From Tubiluchus corallicola (taxonomy: Eukaryota; Priapulida; Priapulimorpha; Priapulimorphida; Tubiluchidae): 64,000 nt of DNA. Positions 35,080 through 44,213 of the stretch are shown one piece after another. Positions within the stretch are counted from its first letter, which is position 1. Every line of letters begins with the position of its first letter. The notes below the pieces were generated by a model. It worked only from the letters and a program-made list of their open reading frames with translations. It was not told where the DNA came from and ran no database searches. The DNA lies in NCBI GenBank assembly GCA_030141605.1, contig JAQGDQ010000365.1:36505-100504 (forward strand), in the 5' to 3' direction. A program made the position numbers and the translations under genes.

Positions 35080-35766
35080 TTACAGGTAGTTGTGGTTTAT
35101 TAGTAACATGATCACTCCCATTGTTATGGTAATGGTAAATATTCCAGTAAAGATGATTTTACATGCATTGTCCATGCTGAGTTTTTTATTTTGAATCGAT
35201 GAGATAGAGTAAATCATTGGCTCTGTAAATAAAATCAGTCTGAAAGCAGCCCATCCTATTAAAGCTCCCAATATTCCGCCACAAATTATGTCGGCTGGGT
35301 AGTGCACACCTAGGTAAACACGTGTGTATGCTATTAATAAAGCCCACGTCAGTATAAATATAGAGTAAAGGGTATTGCGAAATAGTAGAAGGGAAAAGAT
35401 TGCAAATCCGAAAGCGTTGGAGGCGTGAGCAGATACAAAACCGTACATGCCACCCTTGTTAAAGAAGTTATGAGAAATTGGTGCAACAGCCGGATCTTGT
35501 GATGGACGGAGGCGCTCTACGGATCGTTTAAATACGCCTGCTCCTTGGTCAGCAAGTGTGATAATAAGTATTAAGGCTAAGAGTATAAGTATCGACTTAA
35601 GCTTGTATTTGTTGATGATGATGAAAAGTATAACAGCATATAGTAGTAGCCAAGTATGGGTGGTGGTAAATATTGCCATACAGTAATCCCAAAATGTATT
35701 GTGAAAGCTATTTAGGTGTAGGAAAAGGTTTATGTCCCACTGTTCTATTTTTCTAATTAAGTTCAT
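35080..35766 (-). CDS. PAP2-family membrane phosphatase
   Basis: The 228-residue protein has about six transmembrane helices and the three phosphatase motifs: KRSVERLRP (K-x6-RP), SAHASNA (the PSGH-like motif 2, His present), and TRVYLGVHYPADI with catalytic His. Bacterial PAP2 enzymes dephosphorylate undecaprenyl diphosphate, phosphatidylglycerol phosphate or lipid A. With uppS in the window an undecaprenyl-PP phosphatase role is possible but not shown. The C-terminal 30 residues add another helix. It stands alone. Confidence 0.85.
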   Translation of the reverse strand: MNLIRKIEQWDINLFLHLNSFHNTFWDYCMAIFTTTHTWLLLYAVILFIIINKYKLKSILILLALILIITLADQGAGVFKRSVERLRPSQDPAVAPISHNFFNKGGMYGFVSAHASNAFGFAIFSLLLFRNTLYSIFILTWALLIAYTRVYLGVHYPADIICGGILGALIGWAAFRLILFTEPMIYSISSIQNKKLSMDNACKIIFTGIFTITITMGVIMLLINHNYL

Positions 35767-35866
35767 AGTCCAACTTTTTGCTAGGCTTTCCCTCTTTAAA
35801 ATGAGTAGCCAAGCTTAACTGACAGATCAAGTTTAATAACCAACGAAGGTGATAATTTTTTGTTTT

Positions 35867-36871
35867 TTATGCAACAGGTTTGTCTTCGGTTAGTGCGTTC
35901 CAGATGCTATCTTTTAATGTAGATAGTCCTGTGTTTGTAATGGAGGATATGAACAGGTGGGGTATCTCTTTTAGCTCTTTACTGATCTCTTTCATCAATA
36001 CTGCATCCAGCATATCGCTTTTAGAGATGGTAAGTAGTTTTTGCTTATCAAGTAGTTCAGGGTTGTATTTTTCTAGTTCATTTATTAAGGTTAAGTATTC
36101 TTTTTTGTGACAGTTGCTGTCTGCTGGGACCATGAGTAGTAGTATTGAGTTTCTTTCTATGTGTCTTAGGAATCTTAATCCCAGGCCTTTGCCTTCATGT
36201 GCTCCCTCTATGATTCCCGGTATATCGGCCATTATAAACGATCGATCGTTTCGATAGCTTACAATTCCCAGGCTCGGGACCAGTGTTGTGAAGGGGTAAT
36301 CGGCAATTTTAGGCTTTGCAGCCGATATTGTAGAGAGGAGTGTTGATTTTCCGGCATTGGGAAGTCCTACCAGGCCTACGTCTGCAAGTATTTTTAGCTC
36401 TAGTACCCGCCATCCTTCCTGAGCATTTTCTCCAGGCTGGGCATACCGTGGGGTTTGGTTGGTTGCCGATTTGAAGTGAGTATTTCCAAGCCCCCCTTTC
36501 CCCCCTTTTGCCAATATTCCAGTATCTCCATCATTAAGAATTTCAAAAAGCAATTTTCCTGTTTCCGCATCTTTTACAACTGTTCCCAGGGGAACATCAA
36601 GAACGACATCGTTACCATCTTTACCACTACTACATTGCTTTCCTCCTGCTTCACCATTGCCTGCGAAAATATGTTTGCGATATTTTAAATGTAAGAGTGT
36701 CCACATCTGTTTGTTTCCCCTCACTGTTACGTGCCCTCCACGTCCTCCATCTCCTCCGTCAGGCCCCCCTTTCGGAGCATACTTTTCACGCCTCAAGTGC
36801 GCAGAGCCTGCTCCACCTTTGCCCGAGCGACAAAATATTTTTATGTAGTCGATAAAATTATTTTCAGCCAT
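35867..36871 (-). CDS. obgE: Obg/CgtA GTPase
   Basis: Essential GTPase involved in 50S ribosome assembly and stress control. The 334-residue protein has the glycine-rich Obg fold (residues 1-158, with [15 protein letters not shown] and [13 protein letters not shown]) and the G domain: GLPNAGKST (169-177), DIPG (216-219) and SKSD (283-286) where NKxD is usual, a common Bacteroidetes variant. It lacks the C-terminal OCT extension. It is downstream of adk on the same strand, with a MITE copy between them; in many Bacteroidetes adk and obg are adjacent. Confidence 0.95.
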   Translation of the reverse strand: MAENNFIDYIKIFCRSGKGGAGSAHLRREKYAPKGGPDGGDGGRGGHVTVRGNKQMWTLLHLKYRKHIFAGNGEAGGKQCSSGKDGNDVVLDVPLGTVVKDAETGKLLFEILNDGDTGILAKGGKGGLGNTHFKSATNQTPRYAQPGENAQEGWRVLELKILADVGLVGLPNAGKSTLLSTISAAKPKIADYPFTTLVPSLGIVSYRNDRSFIMADIPGIIEGAHEGKGLGLRFLRHIERNSILLLMVPADSNCHKKEYLTLINELEKYNPELLDKQKLLTISKSDMLDAVLMKEISKELKEIPHLFISSITNTGLSTLKDSIWNALTEDKPVA

Positions 36872-36892
36872 CTCAGCGTATCTATAAATTAT

Positions 36893-37033
36893 AAAATTTT
36901 TGCAAGGTTTATTTTTTTGTTGGTGCTTTCTCCAAAGTTCTCTTCAAAACCCTTATTTGTATTGCTAAGGAGTGATTTTTTTCCTCGATTTTTTTCTTAA
37001 TTTGAGTTAAGCTCTTTTGCTTTACGAGGATCA
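36893..37033 (+). repeat. MITE-like interspersed repeat between adk and obgE (copy 9)
   Basis: TTTTTGCAAGGTTTATTTTT at the 5' side, then long-subtype spacing (AAAGTTCTCTTCAAAACCC), ending in TTTGCTTTACGAGGATC. Ends are degraded. It splits the adk-obgE unit. Confidence 0.6.
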
Positions 37034-37090
37034 CATTACAGTAGAGCAGCCTGCTTTTTTTATTTGAATATAAAGTCAGCTGTGCAAGAG

Positions 37091-37669
37091 CTATAGGGTC
37101 AGGCTTTTTACAACAGCTTTTATTCTTTCGGCAATTTCATTTATTGTGCCCATCCCACTAATGGGAATATATTTTCCCTTTTTTTTATAGTACCGGATAA
37201 GAGGCGCGGTTTTATTATTGTATATGTTTATGCGGTTTTCTATAGTTTTTTCATCCTGGTCATCTGCGCGCTCAGATGTAATCCCCCTGTTTAACAGCCT
37301 TGCTACAAGTTCTGTTTTCGTAACTTCCAGGCAAAGCATTCCTGCAATTGACATTTTATTTTTATCAAGTAGATTCTCAAGAGATTCTGCTTGCGCAACA
37401 GTACGTGGGAATCCATCAAAGATAAAACCATTAGAGGTGGAATTGCTTTTCAGCCGTAGTTTTATCATTTCTGTAACGACTGAATCTGGAGCAAGTTCCC
37501 CTTTTTCTATAAGTTTTTGTGCTTTTAATCCCAATTCTGTCTTCGCAGCAATTTCTTTGCGCAACAACTCACCTGTGCTTAAGTGAGTAAGGTTGAATGC
37601 TTCGGCCAGGTACATGGCTTGCGTCCCTTTTCCTGCGCCGGGTGGACCAAATAATACTAAATTGAGCAT
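37091..37669 (-). CDS. adk: Adenylate kinase
   Basis: Interconverts ATP, ADP and AMP. The 192-residue protein has the P-loop GPPGAGKGT (8-16), LSTGELLRKEI, GFPRTVAQAE, and ends in a short-LID form (RGITSERADDQDEKTIENR). The short LID lacks the zinc-finger-like insert of long adenylate kinases. The next MITE copies lie upstream of its start codon, between it and purE. Confidence 0.95.
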   Translation of the reverse strand: MLNLVLFGPPGAGKGTQAMYLAEAFNLTHLSTGELLRKEIAAKTELGLKAQKLIEKGELAPDSVVTEMIKLRLKSNSTSNGFIFDGFPRTVAQAESLENLLDKNKMSIAGMLCLEVTKTELVARLLNRGITSERADDQDEKTIENRINIYNNKTAPLIRYYKKKGKYIPISGMGTINEIAERIKAVVKSLTL

Positions 37670-37730
37670 AATAAGTCTTGTATAATTAGATTATAGGCAT
37701 TTATATCTTTCATTATAAAAATCATTATAA

Positions 37731-37830
37731 GGTTTGTCTTTTTGCTGGAATTTTCGTTAAAATCCTTGTTTACGCCAGTAGACTGCAATTCTTCAATGAG
37801 TTTTTCTCAACATGAACCAGAGTTTCCTGC
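37731..37830 (+). repeat. MITE-like interspersed repeat, ends eroded (copy 10)
   Basis: The core TTTTCGTTAAAATCCTTGTT, CCAGTAGACTGCAATTCTTC and GAGTTTTTCTCAACATGAAC are clear, but both terminal repeats are lost. It lies between the divergent adk and purE genes. Confidence 0.6.
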
Positions 37831-37944
37831 CCAGCGGTGGCAGTGGCTTTATCTTGTTCTGTATTGTAGAAATATGGTGCAAAGATAAAAATATTGATTC
37901 AGTTTTCTATCCAGGTTTTTTGGAGCAATTGTGTTTTACCCGCA

Positions 37945-38040
37945 GAGACCTTTGCATGATTCGTCTTTTTATTAATATTTTCATCAGAATCTCTGATTCT
38001 GTTAGTAAGTTGTGAGCTCCATCAATTTCCCCCAAAGTAT
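37945..38040 (+). repeat. MITE-like interspersed repeat, 5' part (copy 11)
   Basis: An intact left end GAGACCTTTGCATGA is followed by TTTTTATTAATATTTTCATC and TGTTAGTAAGTTGTGAG; the right end is not recognisable. It is the second copy in the adk-purE gap. The other bases of this 565-bp gap carry only the putative purE promoter. Confidence 0.65.
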
Positions 38041-38178
38041 AGTTAAGAGTTTTATGTCGTAAGGCACTGGGAATATTTTAAGAGTGAGTTTCCTATAATT
38101 ATTTTTTTAAAGGTGATTGTTAAGTTTGCAATAATTATTTCCGGCTCTTTATGTTCTACCAAATTGAAATATTATCAG

Positions 38179-38186
38179 TAGCTTTG
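38179..38186 (+). promoter_or_regulatory. Candidate purE -7 box (TAGCTTTG)
   Basis: A full TAnnTTTG match 48 bases before the purE ATG. A TTG lies only 12 bases upstream and no well-placed TTTG exists, so the assignment is tentative. No purine riboswitch signature is visible. Confidence 0.4.
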
Positions 38187-38234
38187 GAAGCAAGTTAAAT
38201 TTTTGGTCTCAGTACCGTGAAAGATTAAAAAGAG

Positions 38235-38741
38235 ATGAAGTCTGAAGTAAGTATTATTATGGGTAGTACCTCTGATTTGCCTGTTATGGAGGCGGCAGCG
38301 GAGATACTTAATGATTTTGAGATACCTTTTGAGATGAATGCTCTTTCAGCACACCGCACCCCGGGTGAGGTTGAAGAGTTTGCCAAAGGGGCAAGTGATA
38401 GGGGGATAAAAGTGATAATTGCTGCTGCGGGAATGGCTGCTCATCTTCCTGGTGTTATTGCTGCGATGTCTCCTGTTCCTGTCATAGGCGTTCCTATAAA
38501 AGCTTCTTTTGATGGGTGGGATTCTATGTTGTCGATATTGCAGATGCCCCCTGGAATTCCGGTTGCAACAGTAGCTGTTAATGGAGCACGGAATGCAGCA
38601 ATTCTTGCAGTTCAGATAATGTCTGTCGGAGATGAGGATCTGAGAAAGAGATTTATTAGCTTTAAGAAAAGATTAAAGGACAAAATAGTAAAGGCAAATA
38701 ATGATCTTGCAGAAGTGAAGTTTAGATATAAAACTAATTGA
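38235..38741 (+). CDS. purE: N5-carboxyaminoimidazole ribonucleotide mutase
   Basis: PurE converts N5-CAIR to CAIR in purine synthesis. The 168-residue protein shows the class I pattern: IIMGSTSDLPVMEAAAEIL, ALSAHRTPGEVEEFAKGA, AAAGMAAHLPGVIAAMSPVPVIGVPI and GIPVATVAVNGARNAAILA. Class I enzymes work with PurK, which is not in this window. It is transcribed alone or with the following envelope genes; the gap to the next gene is 122 bases. Confidence 0.96.
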   Translation: MKSEVSIIMGSTSDLPVMEAAAEILNDFEIPFEMNALSAHRTPGEVEEFAKGASDRGIKVIIAAAGMAAHLPGVIAAMSPVPVIGVPIKASFDGWDSMLSILQMPPGIPVATVAVNGARNAAILAVQIMSVGDEDLRKRFISFKKRLKDKIVKANNDLAEVKFRYKTN

Positions 38742-38863
38742 ACGTAGAGTAAAAGGTTTCCCAATTTTTTTATATTTTGTCTGAAATGGAATTTGTTTTA
38801 CAAATTCTTCTTCAGGGTTTTAAATTTATATGATTTTGTTATTTCTGTAATAACTAGTCTGTT

Positions 38864-39703
38864 TTGGGAAAAAATGTGTCATATCCTATCCGGTATTGTT
38901 TGCTGCTGTTAGCTTTTTTTTCTCTTCCGATAAAATCTTTAGCCGGAGGTTCTTTCTCTGGAGTAGGCGCACGCTCTTCTGCTTTGGCGGGGTTGTCTGT
39001 TGTTCTGCCTGATGTGTTTGCTACACTTAATAACCAGGCGGGGCTCTCTTTTCTTGAGGGGGTTGAGATAGGTGTTGGCTACAGGCAGAATTATATGATG
39101 AGTGGCTATTCCGATGTGGGGATGGTAGCATGTGTTCCTCTTCTTACTGGAGTATTTGGTGTTAGTTTTTTTCAAACTGGAGTAACGGGATATAGTGAGA
39201 ATAGGGCAGGGCTCTCTTTTGCAAAGCTGCTATTCCCTTCCTTTTCCGTTGGAATGCAGTTCAATTATTTTATGATTGGCTCTTCTGAGGATGGTTCTTC
39301 GCGAGGGGTATTTGTTTATGAGATCGGGGCGATGCATCGAAGTAATAAAGGCTTTACGGCAGGGGTACATTTGTTTAACCTTACAGATAGCAGCATAGGA
39401 ATGATGGTGTTGCAAAAGAAGATACCAGTTGTGTTTTGTGCCGGAGTAGGTGCTGATCTGGGCGAGTCATTAAAAGTTATGACAGAGTTAACATATAATA
39501 GTATATCACCTACAACTGTTGCGCTGGGACTTGAGTATATTATTTACGATGAAATAGTGTTGCGTGGAGGCGTTTTAGGCAAACCTTTTAATCATTCGGT
39601 GGGACTAGGTTATAGATGGAGATTTTCATATATAGACTTTGCATTTTCCTCTCACCATGTATTGGGATATTCGCCCTCATTATCAGTTTTATTTAAACCG
39701 TAG
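38864..39703 (+). CDS. Exported beta-rich protein, conserved hypothetical
   Basis: A 279-residue protein with an N-terminal signal peptide (YCLLLLAFFSLPIKSLAGG) and alternating beta strands. The start of the mature part, GSFSGVGARSSALAGLSVVLPDVFATLNNQAGLS, resembles the SAR-x-A-x-G opening of PorV/PorQ-like outer membrane barrels. It is followed by a helix-hairpin-helix envelope protein, and the two are commonly neighbours in Bacteroidales. The start is TTG at 38864 or GTG at 38876; the latter leaves the signal peptide shorter. Function unknown. Confidence 0.65.
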   Translation: MGKNVSYPIRYCLLLLAFFSLPIKSLAGGSFSGVGARSSALAGLSVVLPDVFATLNNQAGLSFLEGVEIGVGYRQNYMMSGYSDVGMVACVPLLTGVFGVSFFQTGVTGYSENRAGLSFAKLLFPSFSVGMQFNYFMIGSSEDGSSRGVFVYEIGAMHRSNKGFTAGVHLFNLTDSSIGMMVLQKKIPVVFCAGVGADLGESLKVMTELTYNSISPTTVALGLEYIIYDEIVLRGGVLGKPFNHSVGLGYRWRFSYIDFAFSSHHVLGYSPSLSVLFKP

Positions 39704-39782
39704 CGGGGTGGTTTAATAGCTAAAGTTGTATGTCAATTGACATGAGTGCTTGTTGCTGTATAAGTGTTTAAGGGTTATAAAG

Positions 39783-41831
39783 ATGAAGAAGCTGTACTGT
39801 CTGCTAATACTACTGTTTTTAAGTGGCTTATATATGGATGTGTGTGCGCAATATCCTGGGGTAGATAGAGATAGAAAGGTGGAGAAGTTGCTGGAGTCGA
39901 TGTTAGAGTCTGCCGGAAACGAGGTGGAGAGTTCTGATATTCTTGAGACCCTTATATATCTGGCAGAAAATCCTATAAGTGTGAATACTGCTTCTTTTGA
40001 GGATTTTCAACAGTTGCATTTACTCAATCTTGGGCAGATACAGAGCTTAATAAGCTACCGTGAAAAGTATGGTGATATATTATCGGCTTATGAGTTATAT
40101 GTTGTTGATGGTTTTGACAGAGAGCTGGTTGAAAAAGTTGAGATGTTTCTTGTTTTTGGGGATGACGCGTCTGATATAAGAGAACAAAAGGTGCGCTCCC
40201 GTCAGTCATTACTGGGGAAAGTGCAGATGTCATATCCCCTGCCTGCAGGTTTTGATGTGTCGCCTGATACAGGGGATAGAGCATACCCCGGTCCTCCTGT
40301 GGGGATGTATTTGCGCTATAGTTTTGATATATCTCGTAAGATAAGGGTGGGAGTTACCATGGAAAGTGATAAAGGAGAGGAGTTGTTTACCGGGAGTAAT
40401 CCGTGGGGGCCTGATTTTTTTTCAGGATTTTTTTCATGGAAAGGGAGTGGGACTGTCAGCCAGGTACATGTTGGTGATTATCATCTTCGTTTTGGACAGG
40501 GTGTAAATGTCTGGTCAGGAATGACAACCGGGAAGTCTGTAAATGTATTGGATGTGATGAGGTCAGGGCAGGGTGTTCATCCATATACTTCTGTTGATGA
40601 AAATATGTTTTTCAGAGGGGGTGCAGTGAAGTTAGAAGAGGGGGCCGTCTCTTTATCGTTGTTTGGTTCTGCAAAGAAGATTGATGCTAATAGAAAGGTA
40701 GATGAGGATGGGAACTATTATTACAGCTCTTTTCAAACATCGGGCTTACACCGTACGCCTAATGAGATCGAAGATGAGAAGGTACTGGATGAGCGTATCG
40801 CAGGTTTTTATGGTGAGGTGAATATGACAAGCTTAAGGGTAGGAACGGTATTTTTATGGCAACAGTTTGGGGGTGATGTCCAGTTTGGAGACAATGTGTA
40901 CAAGCAGTATTATTTTAGCGGCAGCGAGAATATAAACGTAGGTGTCGACTATCAGTTTCTTCTGCCTGGTGTACAGCTTTTCGGGGAGGTCGGTTTAAGT
41001 AAGAATATGGGCATCGGAGGAGTACAGGGAGTACTTTGGAGGCCTCATCCTCAGCTTGGCCTATCAATGCTGTATCGCTATTTTGAACCCGGATTTCACT
41101 CTCTTTACGGAAGTGCTTTTTCTGAGACATCAGGAAACAGGAATGAAAATGGGTTGTACATAGGAGCTGAAATATTGCCAATGTCAAAAGTTAAGTTATT
41201 TGTGTATGCTGATATTTTTCATTTTCCCTGGTTGCGCTCTAATACGTTGTCTCCTGGGCAGGGCAGCGAAGTATTTTGCCAGTTGGAGTACACTCCTGTT
41301 AAGGGGATAGAGGTTTATTTACGTGGTGCTTCAAAGTCGAAGCCTGAGAAAGAGAGTAGAGAGTTGGGTGTTCCAGTAGATGTGGAGGAGCTTGTTAATA
41401 AATACCGGTTAAATGTAACGTGGGAGCTCAATGAAAGCTTTATGCTTAGAGGCAGAGTTGCTTATACCGATTATAGGAAGGGAGCGGGTAGAGAGGCTGG
41501 GTTTCTTGCTTACCAGGATATTGTGTGCACATTAAAAGGATGGAACACTACTGTGTGGACAAGGTATGCTTGGTTTGATACCGATAGTTATAATTCAAGG
41601 ATTTATACATATGAGAACGATTTACTGTATAGTTTTTACACCCCTTCTTATTATGGAAAGGGGCACAGGGTGTATTTTACAGCGAAGTGGCAGCCAGGGA
41701 AGAGAGTTACTGCTTATATAAAGTGTGGCCGTACGATTAGGGGTGGAATAGAGTACTGGGGAACAGGAAATGATCGTACAGAGGGCAATGTCAGGACTGA
41801 GCTGAAAGCGCAGGTCAGGGTAAAGTTTTAG
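39783..41831 (+). CDS. Exported helix-hairpin-helix protein with predicted beta-barrel
   Basis: From ATG 39783 the protein has 682 residues: a signal peptide (MKKLYCLLILLFLSG, before QYPGVD), then a helix-hairpin-helix segment at about residues 55-130 (ENPISVNTASFEDFQQLHLL, QSLISYREKYGDILSAYEL). A long beta-rich region up to a terminal VRVKF follows, as in outer membrane barrels (LRFGQGVNVWSGM, LSMLYRYFEPGFHSLYG). ComEA-like HhH pairs bind DNA; their role here on an outer membrane protein is unclear and could involve DNA uptake. The upstream ATG at 39750 would add 11 residues and spoil the signal peptide. Confidence 0.7.
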   Translation: MKKLYCLLILLFLSGLYMDVCAQYPGVDRDRKVEKLLESMLESAGNEVESSDILETLIYLAENPISVNTASFEDFQQLHLLNLGQIQSLISYREKYGDILSAYELYVVDGFDRELVEKVEMFLVFGDDASDIREQKVRSRQSLLGKVQMSYPLPAGFDVSPDTGDRAYPGPPVGMYLRYSFDISRKIRVGVTMESDKGEELFTGSNPWGPDFFSGFFSWKGSGTVSQVHVGDYHLRFGQGVNVWSGMTTGKSVNVLDVMRSGQGVHPYTSVDENMFFRGGAVKLEEGAVSLSLFGSAKKIDANRKVDEDGNYYYSSFQTSGLHRTPNEIEDEKVLDERIAGFYGEVNMTSLRVGTVFLWQQFGGDVQFGDNVYKQYYFSGSENINVGVDYQFLLPGVQLFGEVGLSKNMGIGGVQGVLWRPHPQLGLSMLYRYFEPGFHSLYGSAFSETSGNRNENGLYIGAEILPMSKVKLFVYADIFHFPWLRSNTLSPGQGSEVFCQLEYTPVKGIEVYLRGASKSKPEKESRELGVPVDVEELVNKYRLNVTWELNESFMLRGRVAYTDYRKGAGREAGFLAYQDIVCTLKGWNTTVWTRYAWFDTDSYNSRIYTYENDLLYSFYTPSYYGKGHRVYFTAKWQPGKRVTAYIKCGRTIRGGIEYWGTGNDRTEGNVRTELKAQVRVKF

Positions 41832-41935
41832 TAGTGTGGGATTAAGCATTTTACTCTACTTTTTATCACCCCAGGTGCCCTGCTTTTTAGTGCAGTGGCA
41901 AGAAGTTTCTATAAAGGAGTTGTGCAACTTTTTTA

Positions 41936-41943
41936 TATATTTG
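41936..41943 (+). promoter_or_regulatory. Candidate -7 box before the acyltransferase gene (TATATTTG)
   Basis: A full TAnnTTTG match 32 bases before ATG 41976. The -33 region lacks a clear TTTG. Supports the later start for the acyltransferase. Confidence 0.4.
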
Positions 41944-41975
41944 CTGTATATGAGGTTAATAGATTAAGATCTGAC

Positions 41976-43130
41976 ATGCAATTTGACCAAGAGTTTGATG
42001 AACTAAGGCCTTACAGAGATGAGGAGGTAGCCGGTATCGCGAAGCGCTTAGCAGATGATCCGGTGTTTCATAAAGTGTTGATGAACTTCTATAAGGAGCC
42101 AGAGAAAGCAGAAGATATAAAGTCGTTATTAAGACAGACAACAACTATTGAGGGCTTTCAAGATACTTTTGTTGTTTCGTTTCTTGATGGTATAATTACT
42201 TCGAGCACCAGAGGACTATATGCAGGAGGACTGGAATCTATTGATAAGGATAAGAGTTATTTATTTATCTCCAATCACCGTGATATTATTCTAGATTCGG
42301 CATTAATGAATTATGAGTTGCGTCGAAATGGGCTGAAGAGTACGGAAATTGCAATAGGGAGCAATTTGCTTATCCATCAGTGGATTACCGATTTAGTAAA
42401 ACTTAACAGAGCTTTTGTAGTAAAGCGTAACATTCCTGTAAGGCAAATGCTAGATGCATCTAGGTTACTGTCGCGATACATAAGAAGTATTATTAAGGCC
42501 AATGGAGATTCTATCTGGCTAGCACAGCGGGAGGGGCGTACTAAGGATGGGATGGATGAAACACAGGTTGCTGTACTTAAAATGCTAAACATGTCAAGCG
42601 AGAAGGGGTTTAAGGATGGGTTTAAGGAATTAAACATAGTGCCTCTTTCTATTTCGTATGAGATTGAGCCCTGTGGGAATGAGAAGGTTGCAGAGTTGCT
42701 TGCCCGGCAGGAGAATCCCGAGATTAAGAAATCGGAGCGAGATGATTTGTGGAGCATGGTGAGTGGCCTAAAGAGGCAGAAGGGACGTGTTCACTTTCAT
42801 TACGGAAAGCCTATTCAGGCAGACATAGAAGAGATTACTGGCAGCGATAGTAACGTAAATTCTGCACTGGAAAGGTTGGCGAAGTTTATTGATAAGCAAA
42901 TACATATGAATTTTAAGCTATGGCCTAACAATTTTATTGCTTACGATGAGTATAACAAAACAGATAAGTATAGTAACAGGTACACTGCAAAAGAGCGAGA
43001 GGAGTTTATTTTACTGACGCATAAGCGACTTAGGTTGGTGAATGCTGACCGTGATGATGCGATGAAGCTTTGGCTTAAAATGTACTCTACCCCTGTAGCG
43101 AACATTGAGAGCTATGAGGGCAAAGATTAG
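41976..43130 (+). CDS. PlsC-like glycerophospholipid acyltransferase
   Basis: The protein (384 residues from ATG 41976, MQFDQEFDELRPY) has the acyltransferase motifs: FISNHRDIILDSALM (the H-x4-D element as HRDIILD), GSNLLIHQWITDLVKLNRAFVVKR, and the REGRTKDG glycerol-phosphate loop near residue 190. It is longer than standard PlsC and matches a Bacteroidetes class annotated as 1-acylglycerol-3-phosphate acyltransferase. The substrate is not shown. Starts upstream (41895) would lie across the predicted promoter. Confidence 0.75.
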   Translation: MQFDQEFDELRPYRDEEVAGIAKRLADDPVFHKVLMNFYKEPEKAEDIKSLLRQTTTIEGFQDTFVVSFLDGIITSSTRGLYAGGLESIDKDKSYLFISNHRDIILDSALMNYELRRNGLKSTEIAIGSNLLIHQWITDLVKLNRAFVVKRNIPVRQMLDASRLLSRYIRSIIKANGDSIWLAQREGRTKDGMDETQVAVLKMLNMSSEKGFKDGFKELNIVPLSISYEIEPCGNEKVAELLARQENPEIKKSERDDLWSMVSGLKRQKGRVHFHYGKPIQADIEEITGSDSNVNSALERLAKFIDKQIHMNFKLWPNNFIAYDEYNKTDKYSNRYTAKEREEFILLTHKRLRLVNADRDDAMKLWLKMYSTPVANIESYEGKD

Positions 43131-43167
43131 AAAGTTTTGCAAAATATGGACACGATCTCAAACCTCA

Positions 43168-43863
43168 TCAAACAAATTTGTAGCCAATGCCCTTGAGCGT
43201 TATAATGCGTTCACTGCCTACCTTTTCTCTTAATTTTCTTATATGCACATCAATTGTTCTGTCTCCTACTATTATATTTTCTCCCCACACAGTGTCATAT
43301 ATCTCTTTTCGTGTAAATACTTTCTCCGGTTTTGAAACCAAAAGGGACAGTAGTTCAAACTCCTTTCGTGGTAACACCATCTCTTTTTTGCCAACTTTTA
43401 AAAGAAAGCGCTCTTTGTCTATTATCAGGTTCCCGGCAGATATGACTTTTCTTTTCTTTTCTGTATTTTCTACTACTCCTGTACGTTTTAAAAGGGCTTT
43501 TATTCTGCTTAGCAGCACCTTAGGGCGAACGGGTTTTGTAATATAGTCATCGGCTCCAGCTTCGAACCCGGCTATTTGAGAGTAGTCTTCGCCTCTGGCA
43601 GTTAGAAATGCAATAACTGTATTTTTGCATGTTGGAATTTTACGTATCTCTTCGCAAGCTGCTATACCGTCCATTTCGGGCATCATTACATCCAGAATAA
43701 TCAGGTCAGGCCTTTTTTTACGAGCCAATTTTATGGCTTCTACACCATTGTGTGCAGTATAGACAATAAAGCCTTCTTTTTCAAGATTATAGCTAATGAA
43801 TTCAAGAATGTCTTTCTCATCGTCAACGAGCAGTATTTTATGTTTATTTTCCAGTTTTGTCAT
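43168..43863 (-). CDS. OmpR/PhoB-family response regulator
   Basis: A 231-residue regulator with a receiver domain (residues 8-125: acidic pair Asp14-Asp15, phospho-acceptor Asp58 in LIILDVMMPEMDG, and ITKPV) and a C-terminal winged helix (about 135-231) with FTRKEIYDTVWGENIIVGDRTIDVHIRKLREKVG. It is downstream of a histidine kinase on the same strand, but 350 bases with a MITE lie between. With the phosphate transporter next to the kinase, a PhoB-like role in phosphate control is likely. Confidence 0.88.
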   Translation of the reverse strand: MTKLENKHKILLVDDEKDILEFISYNLEKEGFIVYTAHNGVEAIKLARKKRPDLIILDVMMPEMDGIAACEEIRKIPTCKNTVIAFLTARGEDYSQIAGFEAGADDYITKPVRPKVLLSRIKALLKRTGVVENTEKKRKVISAGNLIIDKERFLLKVGKKEMVLPRKEFELLSLLVSKPEKVFTRKEIYDTVWGENIIVGDRTIDVHIRKLREKVGSERIITLKGIGYKFV

Positions 43864-43950
43864 TATAATATAAGTAATGTTGTTGAGTTAAAAAAAAGAG
43901 TAGGTATTTTGTTTTTACATAATTTTTTGGTGAGCGAGTATATAAAAGTT

Positions 43951-44076
43951 GAGACCTTTGTAAGTTCCATCTTCTTATTAACATTTTTGTCAAGGTCCTC
44001 ATTCATATCAGTAGACTGTGTTTTTATAGAGTTTTTCTTCATACTTGTTCAAAATCTTTTGCCATGCAGATATTCC
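43951..44076 (+). repeat. MITE-like interspersed repeat inside a two-component locus (copy 12)
   Basis: Starts GAGACCTTTGTAA and ends ATGCAGATATTCC. It is flanked by AAGTT (43946-43950) and AAGCT (44077-44081), a four-of-five match to a target duplication. Short subtype. It separates the kinase gene from the regulator gene; the bases from 44082 to 44213 contain no gene. Confidence 0.75.
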
Positions 44077-44213
44077 AAGCTATTTTCTTCTCAATTAAGT
44101 CTAAGTTTTCTATTAGTATAAGCGATCTCAGTGATATTCACCAGTATTTTCAGGGTACTTCCAAAGTGTTAAAGTTAAGCAGATTTTGATATATTCTTCA
44201 CCTTCTTTTTATC

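Noticed and set aside
34762-38040. CRISPR-like array from the clustered repeats
   Set aside because: Copies are 110-140 bp, irregularly spaced, diverged and separated by genes; no cas gene is present.
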